The notes beneath the pieces were generated by a model. It was not told where the DNA came from, made no database searches, and was given only the letters and a program-made list of their open reading frames with translations. This document shows positions 55,613-63,822 of a DNA stretch of 64,000 nt, in pieces. Numbering within the stretch: the stretch's first letter is position 1; every line of letters starts with the position of its first letter. The position numbers and the translations under genes were made by a program. The stretch comes from Hydrogenophaga pseudoflava NBRC 102511 (GTDB lineage Bacteria > Pseudomonadota > Gammaproteobacteria > Burkholderiales > Burkholderiaceae_C), in contig NZ_BCWQ01000018.1 of NCBI RefSeq assembly GCF_001592285.1, forward strand, positions 1 through 64,000, given 5' to 3'.

Positions 55613-56374
55613 ATGGCCGACGCCTTCCTCAAACCCGCCCGCTTCAGCGACGCCGAATGGCAGGCGCGCGTGCAGCTCGCCGCCTGCTACCGCATCTTTG
55701 CCCACCTGGGCTGGCAGGAGCTGATCTACAACCACATCTCGCTGCGCGTGCCGGGGCCGGACGACCACTTCCTCATCAACCCCTTCGGCCTGCACTACAC
55801 CGAGGTCACCGCGTCCAACCTGGTCAAGGTCGATGTCGACGGCAACATCATCGGCAACGACGACTGGCCCATCAACCCGGCCGGCTTCACCTTCCACGGC
55901 GCCATCCACGCCACCCTGCCCGACGCGCACTGCGTGATGCACGTGCACACCACGCCGACCATGGCCGTGTGCTGCAGCGAAGAAGGTCTGAGTTTCACCA
56001 ACTTCTACGCCGCGCAGCTGCACAACCAGGTGGCGTACCACGACTTCGAGGGCATCACCGTGCACCGCGAAGAGGGCGCGCGCATCCTCGCCAGCGCGGG
56101 CGGCAAGCGCGTGCTGCTGCTGCGCAACCACGGCCCTGTGGTCATTGGCCACACGCTGCCGCAGGCCTTCAACCTCATGTGGCTGGTGCAGCGCGCTTGC
56201 GAGATCCAGGTGGCCTCGGCCACGCTCGGCAAGCTGCGGCAGATTCCGGTGCCGGTGCTCGAAGGCTGCGTGCGCGATTCCCTCAACTTCAACCCGAAAT
56301 ACGGCGCCGGCGAAGACTCCTTTGCCGCCATGCAACGCCTGATCGACCGCATCGACCCGGGGTACCGCGCATGA
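55613..56374 (+). CDS. Class II aldolase/adducin-family protein
   Basis: This 253-residue protein has the zinc-dependent aldolase fold. Metal-binding His residues are seen in MHVHTTPT (about 106) and LLRNHGPVVIG (about 168), with TFHGAIHATLPDAH before them. AAGGAGACC precedes the start. It lies inside the hpa operon between hpaH and hpaI although the pathway needs only HpaI for the last step. The substrate is unknown; relatives act on sugar phosphates or as decarboxylases. It is coupled to the next gene by ATGA. Confidence 0.85.
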   Translation: MADAFLKPARFSDAEWQARVQLAACYRIFAHLGWQELIYNHISLRVPGPDDHFLINPFGLHYTEVTASNLVKVDVDGNIIGNDDWPINPAGFTFHGAIHATLPDAHCVMHVHTTPTMAVCCSEEGLSFTNFYAAQLHNQVAYHDFEGITVHREEGARILASAGGKRVLLLRNHGPVVIGHTLPQAFNLMWLVQRACEIQVASATLGKLRQIPVPVLEGCVRDSLNFNPKYGAGEDSFAAMQRLIDRIDPGYRA

Positions 56375-57393
56375 GTGATTCGCCCAGCTTCAAGAAGGTC
56401 GCCATCGTCGGCGTCGGCGCCATCGGCGGCCTGTTCGCCGGCTGGCTCGGTTCGCGCCTGCCGGCCGGTCAGATCCAGCTCTCGGCCGTGGCGCGCGGCG
56501 AGACCCTGCGCGCCCTGCGCGAGCGCGGCCTGGTGTGGGTCGATGCCGATGGCGCCGAACACAGCGTGGCGGTCAACGCCAGCGACGACGCGGCGAGCCT
56601 GGGCGTGCAGGACCTGGTGATCGTTTCCGTCAAGGGCCCGGCCATGCCACAGGTCGCACCCGCCGTGCGCGCCCTCATGGGCCCGCACACCACGGTGCTG
56701 GTCGCCATGAACGGCGTGCCCTGGTGGTTCTTCGACGGCCTGCCGGGCGAGGCCGCGGGCCTGCAGCTCAAGGCGGTGGACCCGCTGGGCCTGACGGCGC
56801 AGCACATCCCCACGGCGCAGGTCATCGGCTGCGTGGTGCACGCCAGCGCCGCCGCGCCGCAGCCGGCGCGCATCGAGCGCATCAAGAACAACCAGCTCAT
56901 CCTCGGCGAGCCCGCCGGCGGAACGTCTGTCCGCGTGCAGGCGCTGGGCGAACTGCTCACGCAGGCGGGCTTCGGCGTCACCGTGTCCGAGCGCATCCAG
57001 CGCGACATCTGGTTCAAGCTTTGGGGCAACATGACCATGAACCCGGTCTCGGCCATCACCGGCGCGCCGTGTGACCGCATCCTGGACGACGAACTCGTGC
57101 GCGGCTTCTGCAGCGCCGTCATGCGCGAGGCACAGACCATCGGCGCGCGCATCGGCATCCCCATCGACCAGCAACCCGACGACCGCCACGCCGTCACGCG
57201 CAAGCTGGGTTCCTTCAAGACCTCGATGCTGCAGGACGTGGAAGCGGGCCGCCCCATCGAGCTCGACGCCCTGGTGGGCGCGGTGCGCGAAATCGGGCAG
57301 CATCTGGGTGTGGCCACGCCGAACATGGACGCACTCATGGGTCTCACGCGGCTGATGGGCCAGATGAAACACCTGTACCCCGACACACCATGA
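56371..57393 (+). CDS. Ketopantoate reductase-like NADP-dependent dehydrogenase
   Basis: This 340-residue member of the PanE/ApbA family has N-terminal dinucleotide fold [35 protein letters not shown] and the C-terminal domain with [17 protein letters not shown] and [23 protein letters not shown]. Catalytic Lys and Glu of the family are present. The location within an aromatic-acid operon makes ketopantoate an unlikely substrate; a 2-keto-acid intermediate is an inference. It overlaps hpaI as ATGA. Confidence 0.87.
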   Translation: MSDSPSFKKVAIVGVGAIGGLFAGWLGSRLPAGQIQLSAVARGETLRALRERGLVWVDADGAEHSVAVNASDDAASLGVQDLVIVSVKGPAMPQVAPAVRALMGPHTTVLVAMNGVPWWFFDGLPGEAAGLQLKAVDPLGLTAQHIPTAQVIGCVVHASAAAPQPARIERIKNNQLILGEPAGGTSVRVQALGELLTQAGFGVTVSERIQRDIWFKLWGNMTMNPVSAITGAPCDRILDDELVRGFCSAVMREAQTIGARIGIPIDQQPDDRHAVTRKLGSFKTSMLQDVEAGRPIELDALVGAVREIGQHLGVATPNMDALMGLTRLMGQMKHLYPDTP

Positions 57394-58199
57394 AGATCCC
57401 GCAGAACACCTTCCGCGACGCCCTCAAGGCTGGCAAGCCCCAGATCGGCTGCTGGGTCGGTTTCGCCTCGCCCGACGTGGCCGAGGCCCTGGCCGGCTGT
57501 GGCTTCGACTGGCTGCTGATTGACGGCGAACACGCGCCCAACGACCCGCGCACCGCCCTCGACCAGCTGCGCGCCATCGCGCCGTACGGCATGACCCACG
57601 CGGTGGTGCGCGCGGTCGAGGCCGACGTCGCACTGGTCAAGCAGTACCTCGACGTCGGCGCACAGACCCTGCTGATCCCGATGATCGACACCGCCGAGCA
57701 GGCCGCGCTGATGGTGCAGGCCATGCGCTACCCGCCCGAAGGCATCCGCGGCATGGGCGCGGCGCTCGCGCGCGCCTCGCGCTGGAACCAGGTGGACGAC
57801 TACCTGAACCAGGCCAACGGCCAGATGTGCCTGTTGGTGCAGGCCGAGACCGTGACCGCGGTGAACAACCTCCAGGCCATTGCCGAGACCGAGGGCGTGG
57901 ACGGCGTGTTCTTCGGCCCGGCCGACCTCTCGGCCAGCATGGGCCACCGCGGCCAACCCGGCCACCCCGAGGTGCAGAAGGTCATCCTCGACGGCATCGC
58001 CACCGTGCGCGCCGCCGGCAAGGCCGCCGGCATCCTCGCCACCGACCCGGCACTGGCGCAGCAGTACCTGGACGCGGGCGCGTTGTTCGTGGCGGTGGGG
58101 GTGGACACGACGCTGCTGGTGAAGGCGGCGACGGGGTTGGTGCAGCGCTTTGGGGGTGGGGCGCCAAAGGCCAGGGTGGCGCCGTCCGGCGGATACTGA
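57390..58199 (+). CDS. hpaI: 4-hydroxy-2-oxoheptanedioate aldolase
   Basis: This 269-residue class II HpcH/HpaI-family aldolase splits the last intermediate to pyruvate and succinic semialdehyde. It has [11 protein letters not shown] (about 43; catalytic His), [25 protein letters not shown] (Arg-containing), [10 protein letters not shown] (metal Glu) and [15 protein letters not shown] (metal Asp). It ends the hpa operon. A hairpin just after the stop is oriented as a terminator for the opposite strand. Confidence 0.95.
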   Translation: MKIPQNTFRDALKAGKPQIGCWVGFASPDVAEALAGCGFDWLLIDGEHAPNDPRTALDQLRAIAPYGMTHAVVRAVEADVALVKQYLDVGAQTLLIPMIDTAEQAALMVQAMRYPPEGIRGMGAALARASRWNQVDDYLNQANGQMCLLVQAETVTAVNNLQAIAETEGVDGVFFGPADLSASMGHRGQPGHPEVQKVILDGIATVRAAGKAAGILATDPALAQQYLDAGALFVAVGVDTTLLVKAATGLVQRFGGGAPKARVAPSGGY

Positions 58200-58201
58200 A
58201 C

Positions 58202-58229
58202 AAAAAAACTGGCGCGAATTGCGCCAGTT
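58202..58229 (-). terminator. Rho-independent terminator of the minus-strand operon
   Basis: On the minus strand AACTGGCGC pairs perfectly with GCGCCAGTT over a five-base loop and is followed by T residues (the A run at 58202-58208 on the plus strand). It ends transcription of the operon 60872-58274. In the plus direction the hairpin may also help stop hpaI read-through but lacks a T tract. Confidence 0.85.
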
Positions 58230-58273
58230 CATGCGGTTTCCATGTCTGCGCCCGCGAAGGGCGCACGACCCGG

Positions 58274-59308
58274 TCACCTGGATTTTTCGATCAGCTCTTT
58301 CGCGGTCTTCAACAGCGCGGCACCGTTGAGACCACGCTTGTTGATTTCCGCCACCAGCTCCTCATCCAGCTGGTCCGTGGCCTTCTTCCAGTTCTGCAGC
58401 TCGCTCACGGGCAGCGTGTGGATGGTGTTGTTGGCCTGCTGGACCAGCTTGCGTCCGGGCGCGTCGGCCTCGTGAATCATCTTGCCGATCCAGGCCGACA
58501 GGTCGGCACCACTGTTGGCATCGATGACCTTCTTCAGCTCGGGCGACATGGCGTCGTACTTGGCCTTGTTCATGGCCAGAACGAACACCTGGGCGTACAC
58601 CGCGTTGAACTTGGGATCGCTCTCGGTGGTGAACTTGGTCAGCTCGTGCATCCGGGTGGATTGAACGACCTCGTAGGGTGTCAGGGCGCCATCGATCACG
58701 CCCTTGGACAGCGCTTCCGGCACCGCAGGCAATGCCATGCCGACGGGTGTGGCGCCCAGGGCCGACAGCATCCGGGTCGTCTGCCGCGTGGCACCGCGCA
58801 TCTTCAGGCCCTTGAAGTCGGCCAGCGACTGGATGGGCTTGCTCCTGGTGTAGAAGTTGCCGGGTCCGTTCATGTGGAAGGCCAGCGGCTTCACCTCCTT
58901 GTACTCGGCCGCGTTGTGCTTGGTCTGGAACTCCCAGAGTGCGCGGCTGGTGGCCTCGGGCGTGTTCATCATGAACGGCAGTTCGAACAGCTCCGTCACG
59001 AGGAACCGGCCGGGCGTGTACCCCGGGATGGTCCAGATCATGTCCACCACGCCGTCTTTGGCCTGGTCATAGAGCTGCGGGGCCGAGCCGCCGAGCTGCA
59101 TCGACGGAAAGATCTTGCACTTGATCTGGTTGGCCGATTCCTTGGTGACCTTCTGGCACCACGGCTCCAGCACCTTGGCCTGGATCGGGGCGCCGGCGGG
59201 CAGGAAGTGGTGGATGCGCAGCGTCACTTCTTCGGCCTGGGAGGCGGTGGCAAACGCCAGGCCGGCGGCGAGCGCCGCGAGTGTGCGCAGGGAAAAACGT
59301 GGGGTCAT
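58274..59308 (-). CDS. TRAP transporter solute-binding protein (DctP family)
   Basis: This 344-residue periplasmic binding protein has a signal peptide (about 1-25, ending ATASQAEE) and a DctP fold with LRIHHFLPAGAPIQAKVLEPWCQKV, GVVDMIWTIPGYTPGRF and LADFKGLKMRGATRQTTRML. AAGGAGACC precedes the ATG. TRAP systems need the membrane partners DctQ and DctM, which are not encoded nearby. It is third in an operon with a dioxygenase-like protein and an aldolase, so an aromatic or keto acid is the likely ligand. Confidence 0.9.
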   Translation of the reverse strand: MTPRFSLRTLAALAAGLAFATASQAEEVTLRIHHFLPAGAPIQAKVLEPWCQKVTKESANQIKCKIFPSMQLGGSAPQLYDQAKDGVVDMIWTIPGYTPGRFLVTELFELPFMMNTPEATSRALWEFQTKHNAAEYKEVKPLAFHMNGPGNFYTRSKPIQSLADFKGLKMRGATRQTTRMLSALGATPVGMALPAVPEALSKGVIDGALTPYEVVQSTRMHELTKFTTESDPKFNAVYAQVFVLAMNKAKYDAMSPELKKVIDANSGADLSAWIGKMIHEADAPGRKLVQQANNTIHTLPVSELQNWKKATDQLDEELVAEINKRGLNGAALLKTAKELIEKSR

Positions 59309-59325
59309 GGAGGTCTCCTTTGTGG

Positions 59326-60015
59326 TTAGAAAGCAAGGGGTTCGGGGTCGTTCCTGAGCAGGAACTCCCACACACGTTCGGCGATGCGGCCGTTCCAGGT
59401 CGCGCGCTCGGCCGCCACATCGCCCGCCAGCACGGGGCCGGTGTCGGCCAGCCCGGCGGACAGGGCGGCGAGCTCCACGCGCGCGGCGTCTTCCAGAAAG
59501 TAGGCCAGCGCCACCGCGCGTTCCGGCGTCGCGGCGGCCGTCACGGCGCCGTTCACGTTGAGGAACAGCGCCGGCTGCTCCGCCATCAGCGCTGCGGCCT
59601 GCTCGGCCGCGGCATCGTTGCGGATCAGCGCCGCGCCGGACCACATCGGAACGCCGGCCGCGAAGTAGCTGCCGAAGCCATGACGGGCCCGGGGCGTCTT
59701 GCCGAGCGCGGCCAGGGCGGTGATCTGCGGCGAGATGAAGCGGCAGATGGCGCCCACCCCGGGCCGCCGGCGGTAGAGCTGCTGGTGGATGCGGACCTCG
59801 CCCAGCACATCGGGCGGCAGCTCACCGGCGATGTCCACGACCGTGCCGGGCTCTCCCGCCCGGATCAGGGCCATCGGCCGGGGCGCACACACCAGGAAGC
59901 GCTCATCGTCCAGCCGCACGCTGCAATGCCCGAACGGGCCGGACAGGCCGTTCTGTCCCAGCGCGCGCGCCATCCGGCGAACGGTCAGCTGTGCGTCTTC
60001 GGGTGCGGGCCTCAA
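59326..60015 (-). CDS. Class II aldolase/adducin-family protein
   Basis: This 229-residue protein is of the fuculose-aldolase type. RMARALGQNGLSGPFGHCSVRLDDERFLV near the N-terminus and the later VRIHQQLYRRRPGVGAICRF match the family, although the usual HxH is replaced by HQQ, so one metal ligand may be altered. The start is TTG 60015, overlapping the previous stop as TTGA, since ATG choices either cut into the core or run far into the upstream gene. The substrate is unknown. Confidence 0.78.
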   Translation of the reverse strand: MRPAPEDAQLTVRRMARALGQNGLSGPFGHCSVRLDDERFLVCAPRPMALIRAGEPGTVVDIAGELPPDVLGEVRIHQQLYRRRPGVGAICRFISPQITALAALGKTPRARHGFGSYFAAGVPMWSGAALIRNDAAAEQAAALMAEQPALFLNVNGAVTAAATPERAVALAYFLEDAARVELAALSAGLADTGPVLAGDVAAERATWNGRIAERVWEFLLRNDPEPLAF

Positions 60016-60872
60016 TCCCGGAACTCCGCGATGTCCGGCTTGGAACCCCACATGCAGAACGACGTGGGGTGCAGCGGGAACTGGCGGGGGCGGTAGTTCG
60101 ACAGGTCGCCGACGATGTTCCGGTCGCTGTTGGAGTATTCGAAGATGACCTCGTCGTGGCCCTCGAAGTAGACGAAGTTGCCGCCCGACGTGGGGTGGCG
60201 GCCAGGCCCGAAGACGATGCGGACGTCCTGACTCTTCAGGAAGTACCACGCCTTCATGATGTCGTCGATTTCGGCCACCTGGAAGTTGATGTGCTGGATG
60301 CCTTTGCGCTGCGATGCAAACAGCGCCATCTGGTGGTGGCGGGGGTTGACCCGCAGCAGGGGGCAGGGGCCGATCCAGTCACTGATCATGGTGTTGAAGT
60401 GACTCATCCAGAAGTTCTGGTCACGGGCGGGATCGGTGGTGCACAGCCCCACGTGTCCGAAGCCGATCAGGCCCGCATCGCGCGAAGGGAAGAAGCGCTT
60501 GCCCGCGTCGTGGGGACGGGCGACGATTTCGATGCGGTTGCCGGTGGGGTCGTTGAACCAGATGAAGGCCTCCACATGCCGGTCCGCCGCCTCTTCGGTG
60601 GTGCCCGCGCCGCAAGGCACACCCGCCGACTGCAGCCGTTCAAGCGCCGCGCCCAACTGGGTCCAGTCCTTGAGTTCAAAAGCCACCGTGTGGTCGCCGG
60701 GGTCTCCGTCGAAGTAGCAGACCGTGTGGTGGCGCGCGTCGCTCTTCAGGTAGAGGCGGTCTTTGGTGTGCTCCACGGCCTGCAGACCCACTATTTCTGT
60801 GCAGAATTTTTGTGCACCGTCCAGGTCGCGGGTTCCCACGCGCACGTAGTGAATGTCTCTGAGTTCGATCAC
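60012..60872 (-). CDS. Type I extradiol dioxygenase-like VOC protein
   Basis: This 286-residue protein has two vicinal-oxygen-chelate modules (about 5-125 and 140-270), like 2,3-dihydroxybiphenyl dioxygenases. In the second module the Fe(II) ligand set can be placed: His in GFGHVGLCTTD (about 140), His in GIQHINFQVAE (about 195) and Glu in EVIFEYSNSD (about 248). That supports a meta-cleavage enzyme for a catechol-type substrate other than homoprotocatechuate. It is first in the operon and divergent from a LysR gene. Confidence 0.85.
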   Translation of the reverse strand: MIELRDIHYVRVGTRDLDGAQKFCTEIVGLQAVEHTKDRLYLKSDARHHTVCYFDGDPGDHTVAFELKDWTQLGAALERLQSAGVPCGAGTTEEAADRHVEAFIWFNDPTGNRIEIVARPHDAGKRFFPSRDAGLIGFGHVGLCTTDPARDQNFWMSHFNTMISDWIGPCPLLRVNPRHHQMALFASQRKGIQHINFQVAEIDDIMKAWYFLKSQDVRIVFGPGRHPTSGGNFVYFEGHDEVIFEYSNSDRNIVGDLSNYRPRQFPLHPTSFCMWGSKPDIAEFRD

Positions 60873-60947
60873 TGCTGTCTCCTTGTTTTGCTCCTTTCAA
60901 ATCTACTGGCGGCTCGCGCCCGAGGCAAATGACGGACGATGATGGTG

Positions 60948-60968
60948 AGTATTTCCAGTGAAAATACT
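60948..60968. promoter_or_regulatory. LysR-type operator between divergent genes
   Basis: A perfect seven-base inverted repeat AGTATTT-N7-AAATACT lies between the LysR gene and the dioxygenase operon. It is AT-rich and ends three bases before the LysR ATG, so binding would block its own start, as in typical LysR autoregulation. Confidence 0.7.
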
Positions 60969-60971
60969 GAA

Positions 60972-61898
60972 ATGAAGCCCGAGATCGACCTGAATCTGTT
61001 GCGCGTCCTGTGTGCCGTGCACGCAACCCGGAGTGCGTCCAAGGCCGCCGAAGAACTGGGCATGACCCAGTCGGGCGTGAGCAATGCCCTGCGGCGCTTG
61101 CGCACCTCGTTCTCCGACCCGTTGTTTGTCCGTTGCGCCGACGGCATGCAGGCCACGGCCCGTGCGCAGGAACTGATCGACCTGATTGCGCCCGGCATGG
61201 CGGACATCGAATCCGCCCTGACCAGCACGACCGGGTTCGACCCGGAGCAGTCCAGCCGCCTGTTTCGCATCATGGCCAGCGACCTGGCCCAGGTGGTCCT
61301 GATGCCGCGGCTGCTGGCCCGGTTGTCACCCCTGGCGTCGAACGTGCGCTTCGAGACCGTGGATGCAAGCCCCGAGGACGGGCGCAGGGGCATGGAGGGC
61401 GGCTCGATCGATATGGTGTTCGGCAACTGGCCGGCGTTCGGTCTCGACTTTCACCGGCAGGTGCTGTTCAAAGAGACCTTTGTGGTGCTCATGCGGGAGG
61501 ACCACCCGCTGTCCCGGCGCAAGCTGACCCGCAGCGCCTACCTGAACGCGAGGCACCTCGACTACCGCCCCGGTGGTGTCAGCTACCAGCTGCTGCGCCA
61601 GGTGCTGGACAAGGTGCTGCAGACGCAGAACCAGAAGCGGCACGTCACCTTCACCGCCGCCCACGCCCTGGGTCTGGCCTCGGTGCTCAGCGAGTCCGAC
61701 CTGTTGCTGACCCTGCCAAGCCGCCTGGTGAGCGCCATCACGTTCGGGCGCACACAGCTGGTGGTGCGCCCGCTGCCCATCGACAGCCCCGAGATGGCCA
61801 TCACCCTGCAGTGGCACACCCGGGTGCACCGCGATCCCGCGGTCACCTGGCTGCGGCGCTCCATCGTGGACATCTTCAGCGCGCCCGAAGGGGGCTGA
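60972..61898 (+). CDS. LysR-family transcriptional regulator
   Basis: This 308-residue LysR protein has a winged helix near the N-terminus (IDLNLLRVLCAVHATRSASKAAEELGMTQSGVSNALRRLR in sequence order) and an effector domain of the NahR/LinR/DntR type, the group that controls aromatic degradation. ATG 60972 was chosen because the alternative at 60939 would place the inverted repeat inside the coding region. The probable targets are the divergent dioxygenase, aldolase and binding-protein genes. Confidence 0.9.
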   Translation: MKPEIDLNLLRVLCAVHATRSASKAAEELGMTQSGVSNALRRLRTSFSDPLFVRCADGMQATARAQELIDLIAPGMADIESALTSTTGFDPEQSSRLFRIMASDLAQVVLMPRLLARLSPLASNVRFETVDASPEDGRRGMEGGSIDMVFGNWPAFGLDFHRQVLFKETFVVLMREDHPLSRRKLTRSAYLNARHLDYRPGGVSYQLLRQVLDKVLQTQNQKRHVTFTAAHALGLASVLSESDLLLTLPSRLVSAITFGRTQLVVRPLPIDSPEMAITLQWHTRVHRDPAVTWLRRSIVDIFSAPEGG

Positions 61899-61910
61899 AC
61901 CCGGCGCCGC

Positions 61911-62324
61911 TCACTCCGGCAGGTGGCAGACGGCTTCGATGTTGTTGCCCTCGGGGTCGATCACGAAGGCGCCGTAGTAGTTGGGGTGGTAGTCCGGGCG
62001 CAGGCCCGGCGCGCCGTTGTCCTTGCCGCCGGCCGCCATCGCCGCCTTGTAGAAGGCGTCCACCTGTGCGCGGCTTTGTGCGCGCCACGCCAGATGGCAA
62101 CCCGAAGTGGCCGCCGGCCCGCCGTAGGGCGAAGGCCCGTCGATGAACCAGACATCGGCCTTCTTGCCGTCGGGCTCGGCGGCGTCCGGGTAGGCCAGGC
62201 CGAGGATGTTGGAACCGTAGTTCCCTTCAAAACAGACGCTGTAACCCAGCGGCGCCAAGGCCGCGCTGTAGAACGCCTTGGCCTTGGCGATGTCCGTCAC
62301 GCGAAACGTCATGTGGTCGAGCAT
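61911..62324 (-). CDS. Glyoxalase/VOC-family protein
   Basis: This 137-residue single VOC-fold protein contains LDHMTFRVTDIAKAKAFYSAALAPLGY at the N-terminus in sequence order. The metal-ligand positions are His4, a mid His in SGCHLAWRAQS and the C-terminal Glu in DPEGNNIEAVCH. Related proteins include lactoylglutathione lyase-like enzymes and resistance proteins of unknown substrate. It is convergent with the LysR gene. Confidence 0.83.
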   Translation of the reverse strand: MLDHMTFRVTDIAKAKAFYSAALAPLGYSVCFEGNYGSNILGLAYPDAAEPDGKKADVWFIDGPSPYGGPAATSGCHLAWRAQSRAQVDAFYKAAMAAGGKDNGAPGLRPDYHPNYYGAFVIDPEGNNIEAVCHLPE

Positions 62325-62508
62325 GTGGGGTCCTTGAGTGGGTGTGGCGTGCAAGATCGCACTGCGAAACTGTGCATGCATACAGTTATTTGCGAAAGGG
62401 CTTGCGCAGTCAGCTCGGCTCCGACCCGTATCAGTGCTTCATTTGATTGCGACCGATGTCCGCACAAGGCAGGTGGCAGTCACTTGGTTTCACCCCCACG
62501 AATGTCTG

Positions 62509-62847
62509 CTACGGCAGGGAGTTGCCGCCCGTAACCGCGCGCTTGCGGTTCACGTGGTAGATCGAAAGTACTTGGCTTGCCACCAGGTCCAGCGCCGGCC
62601 GCGTGTTGCCCTGCTTGTCGGTCCAGACCTTTGGCGTCAGCGCGCCGGAAACTGCCACCGTGTCTCCCTCGTCTAGCGCCAGCAAGGCGAAACGGGCTTC
62701 GGCTGCGAAGGCAATCACATTGACGATCAAGCTCTCGCCCTCGCCGGATTGAGTCTTCACTTTGACGAGCACAAAGGCACTGTCATGCTTGCCCTGTCTT
62801 TCTTCAGCACGGCCTATCAGGGTGCCGGTTACCAAGCCTTCGATCAT
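62509..62847 (-). CDS. Lone single-stranded-DNA-binding OB-fold protein
   Basis: This 112-residue OB-fold protein resembles small SSB proteins found on plasmids and integrative elements: MIEGLVTGTLIGRAEERQG at the N-terminus, FVLVKVKTQSGEGESLIVNVIAF, then GDTVAVSGALTPKVW. It lacks the acidic C-terminal tail of chromosomal SSB. The gene and its flanks (62325-62508 and 62848-62989) have visibly lower GC than the catabolic genes around it. No replication or conjugation gene accompanies it, so it looks like a remnant of transferred DNA. Confidence 0.78.
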   Translation of the reverse strand: MIEGLVTGTLIGRAEERQGKHDSAFVLVKVKTQSGEGESLIVNVIAFAAEARFALLALDEGDTVAVSGALTPKVWTDKQGNTRPALDLVASQVLSIYHVNRKRAVTGGNSLP

Positions 62848-62989
62848 TGGGGTTCCAGGAGTCGTGGGTGAATTGTCGCTGAAGGGGTCGGGTACAGGCG
62901 GAGGGCGGCTTTCGCTGCTTTGGCGTCTTTGATGGAGCTGTTCGTTGATCGGGTTGATATGCCGGCGAGCCGTGCCTATCAGGTGTCTC

Positions 62990-63781
62990 TCATGGGCGCC
63001 GCACAGGCACCTCTACCGACCACACGTCCCCCGCTGTAAACACCCCCACCAACTGCCCACCAACCTCCAGCACACAAGCCGCGGTCAGCCCACCCGTGAT
63101 CACCAGATCACCCGCCTCCAGTCGCTGACCATTCGCAGCCAGTTCCCGCACCAGCCGCGCCACCGCGTCCAGCGGGTGGCCATCGGCGTCGGCGCCCACA
63201 CCCTGGCCCAGCGTGCGGTCCCCATCGCACAGGCGCACCGCCACGGTGTCGAGCGTCATCAGGTCGGTCACGGGCAGGCGCGGCCCAACGACCACCTGGC
63301 CGGCGGACGAGTTGTCGGCGGTGTTCTGTTCGAGGTTGAAGCGGTAGCCGGTCCAGGTGGAGTGCACGACTTCGAGGCAGGCGTAGGCGCCTTCCACGGC
63401 GGCGGCCACACGGTGGCGGTCGACGGGCACGTGCCGTGCGTCGAGGGGGGTCTTCAGGCGCAGCCCGATCTCTGGTTCCACGCGCGGCTGCACCAGGCGC
63501 TCGTCCACCGCGTCGCCCGAACCGAGCAGCATCCAGTCGGTCAGCGGCCCGAAGTTGGGCCGGTCAATACCCATCTGGCGGCGCATCACCTCGGACGTGT
63601 AGCCCAGCTTCCAGCCGACCACGCGCTCGCCGGCGGCGAGGCGCAGCGCGAGCAGCGCGCGCTGGATGGCGTAGGCGGTGGCGAGGTCGGGCGAGCCGAG
63701 GGTGGCGTCGGCGTCCAGCGTGTGCCCCGCCTGGCGGGCGGCCCAGATGGCTTCGGCGAGTTGGGCGGGGGTCTGGGTCAT
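62990..63781 (-). CDS. 2-keto-4-pentenoate hydratase/HpaH-family enzyme
   Basis: This 263-residue member of the MhpD/HpaH family has VGWKLGYTSEVMRRQMGI (about 55), acidic ligands in PRVEPEIGLRL (about 100), AYACLEVVHSTW (about 133) and VITGGLTAACVLEVG near the C-terminus. It is a distant paralogue of the HpaH encoded at 54754 and may act on a different oxo-enoate. The start at MTQTPAQLAE is supported by family length. Confidence 0.87.
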   Translation of the reverse strand: MTQTPAQLAEAIWAARQAGHTLDADATLGSPDLATAYAIQRALLALRLAAGERVVGWKLGYTSEVMRRQMGIDRPNFGPLTDWMLLGSGDAVDERLVQPRVEPEIGLRLKTPLDARHVPVDRHRVAAAVEGAYACLEVVHSTWTGYRFNLEQNTADNSSAGQVVVGPRLPVTDLMTLDTVAVRLCDGDRTLGQGVGADADGHPLDAVARLVRELAANGQRLEAGDLVITGGLTAACVLEVGGQLVGVFTAGDVWSVEVPVRRP

Positions 63782-63822
63782 GGGGGCTCCGCCTGGAAGG
63801 GGTTGAGGGTGGGGCGCGCCGG

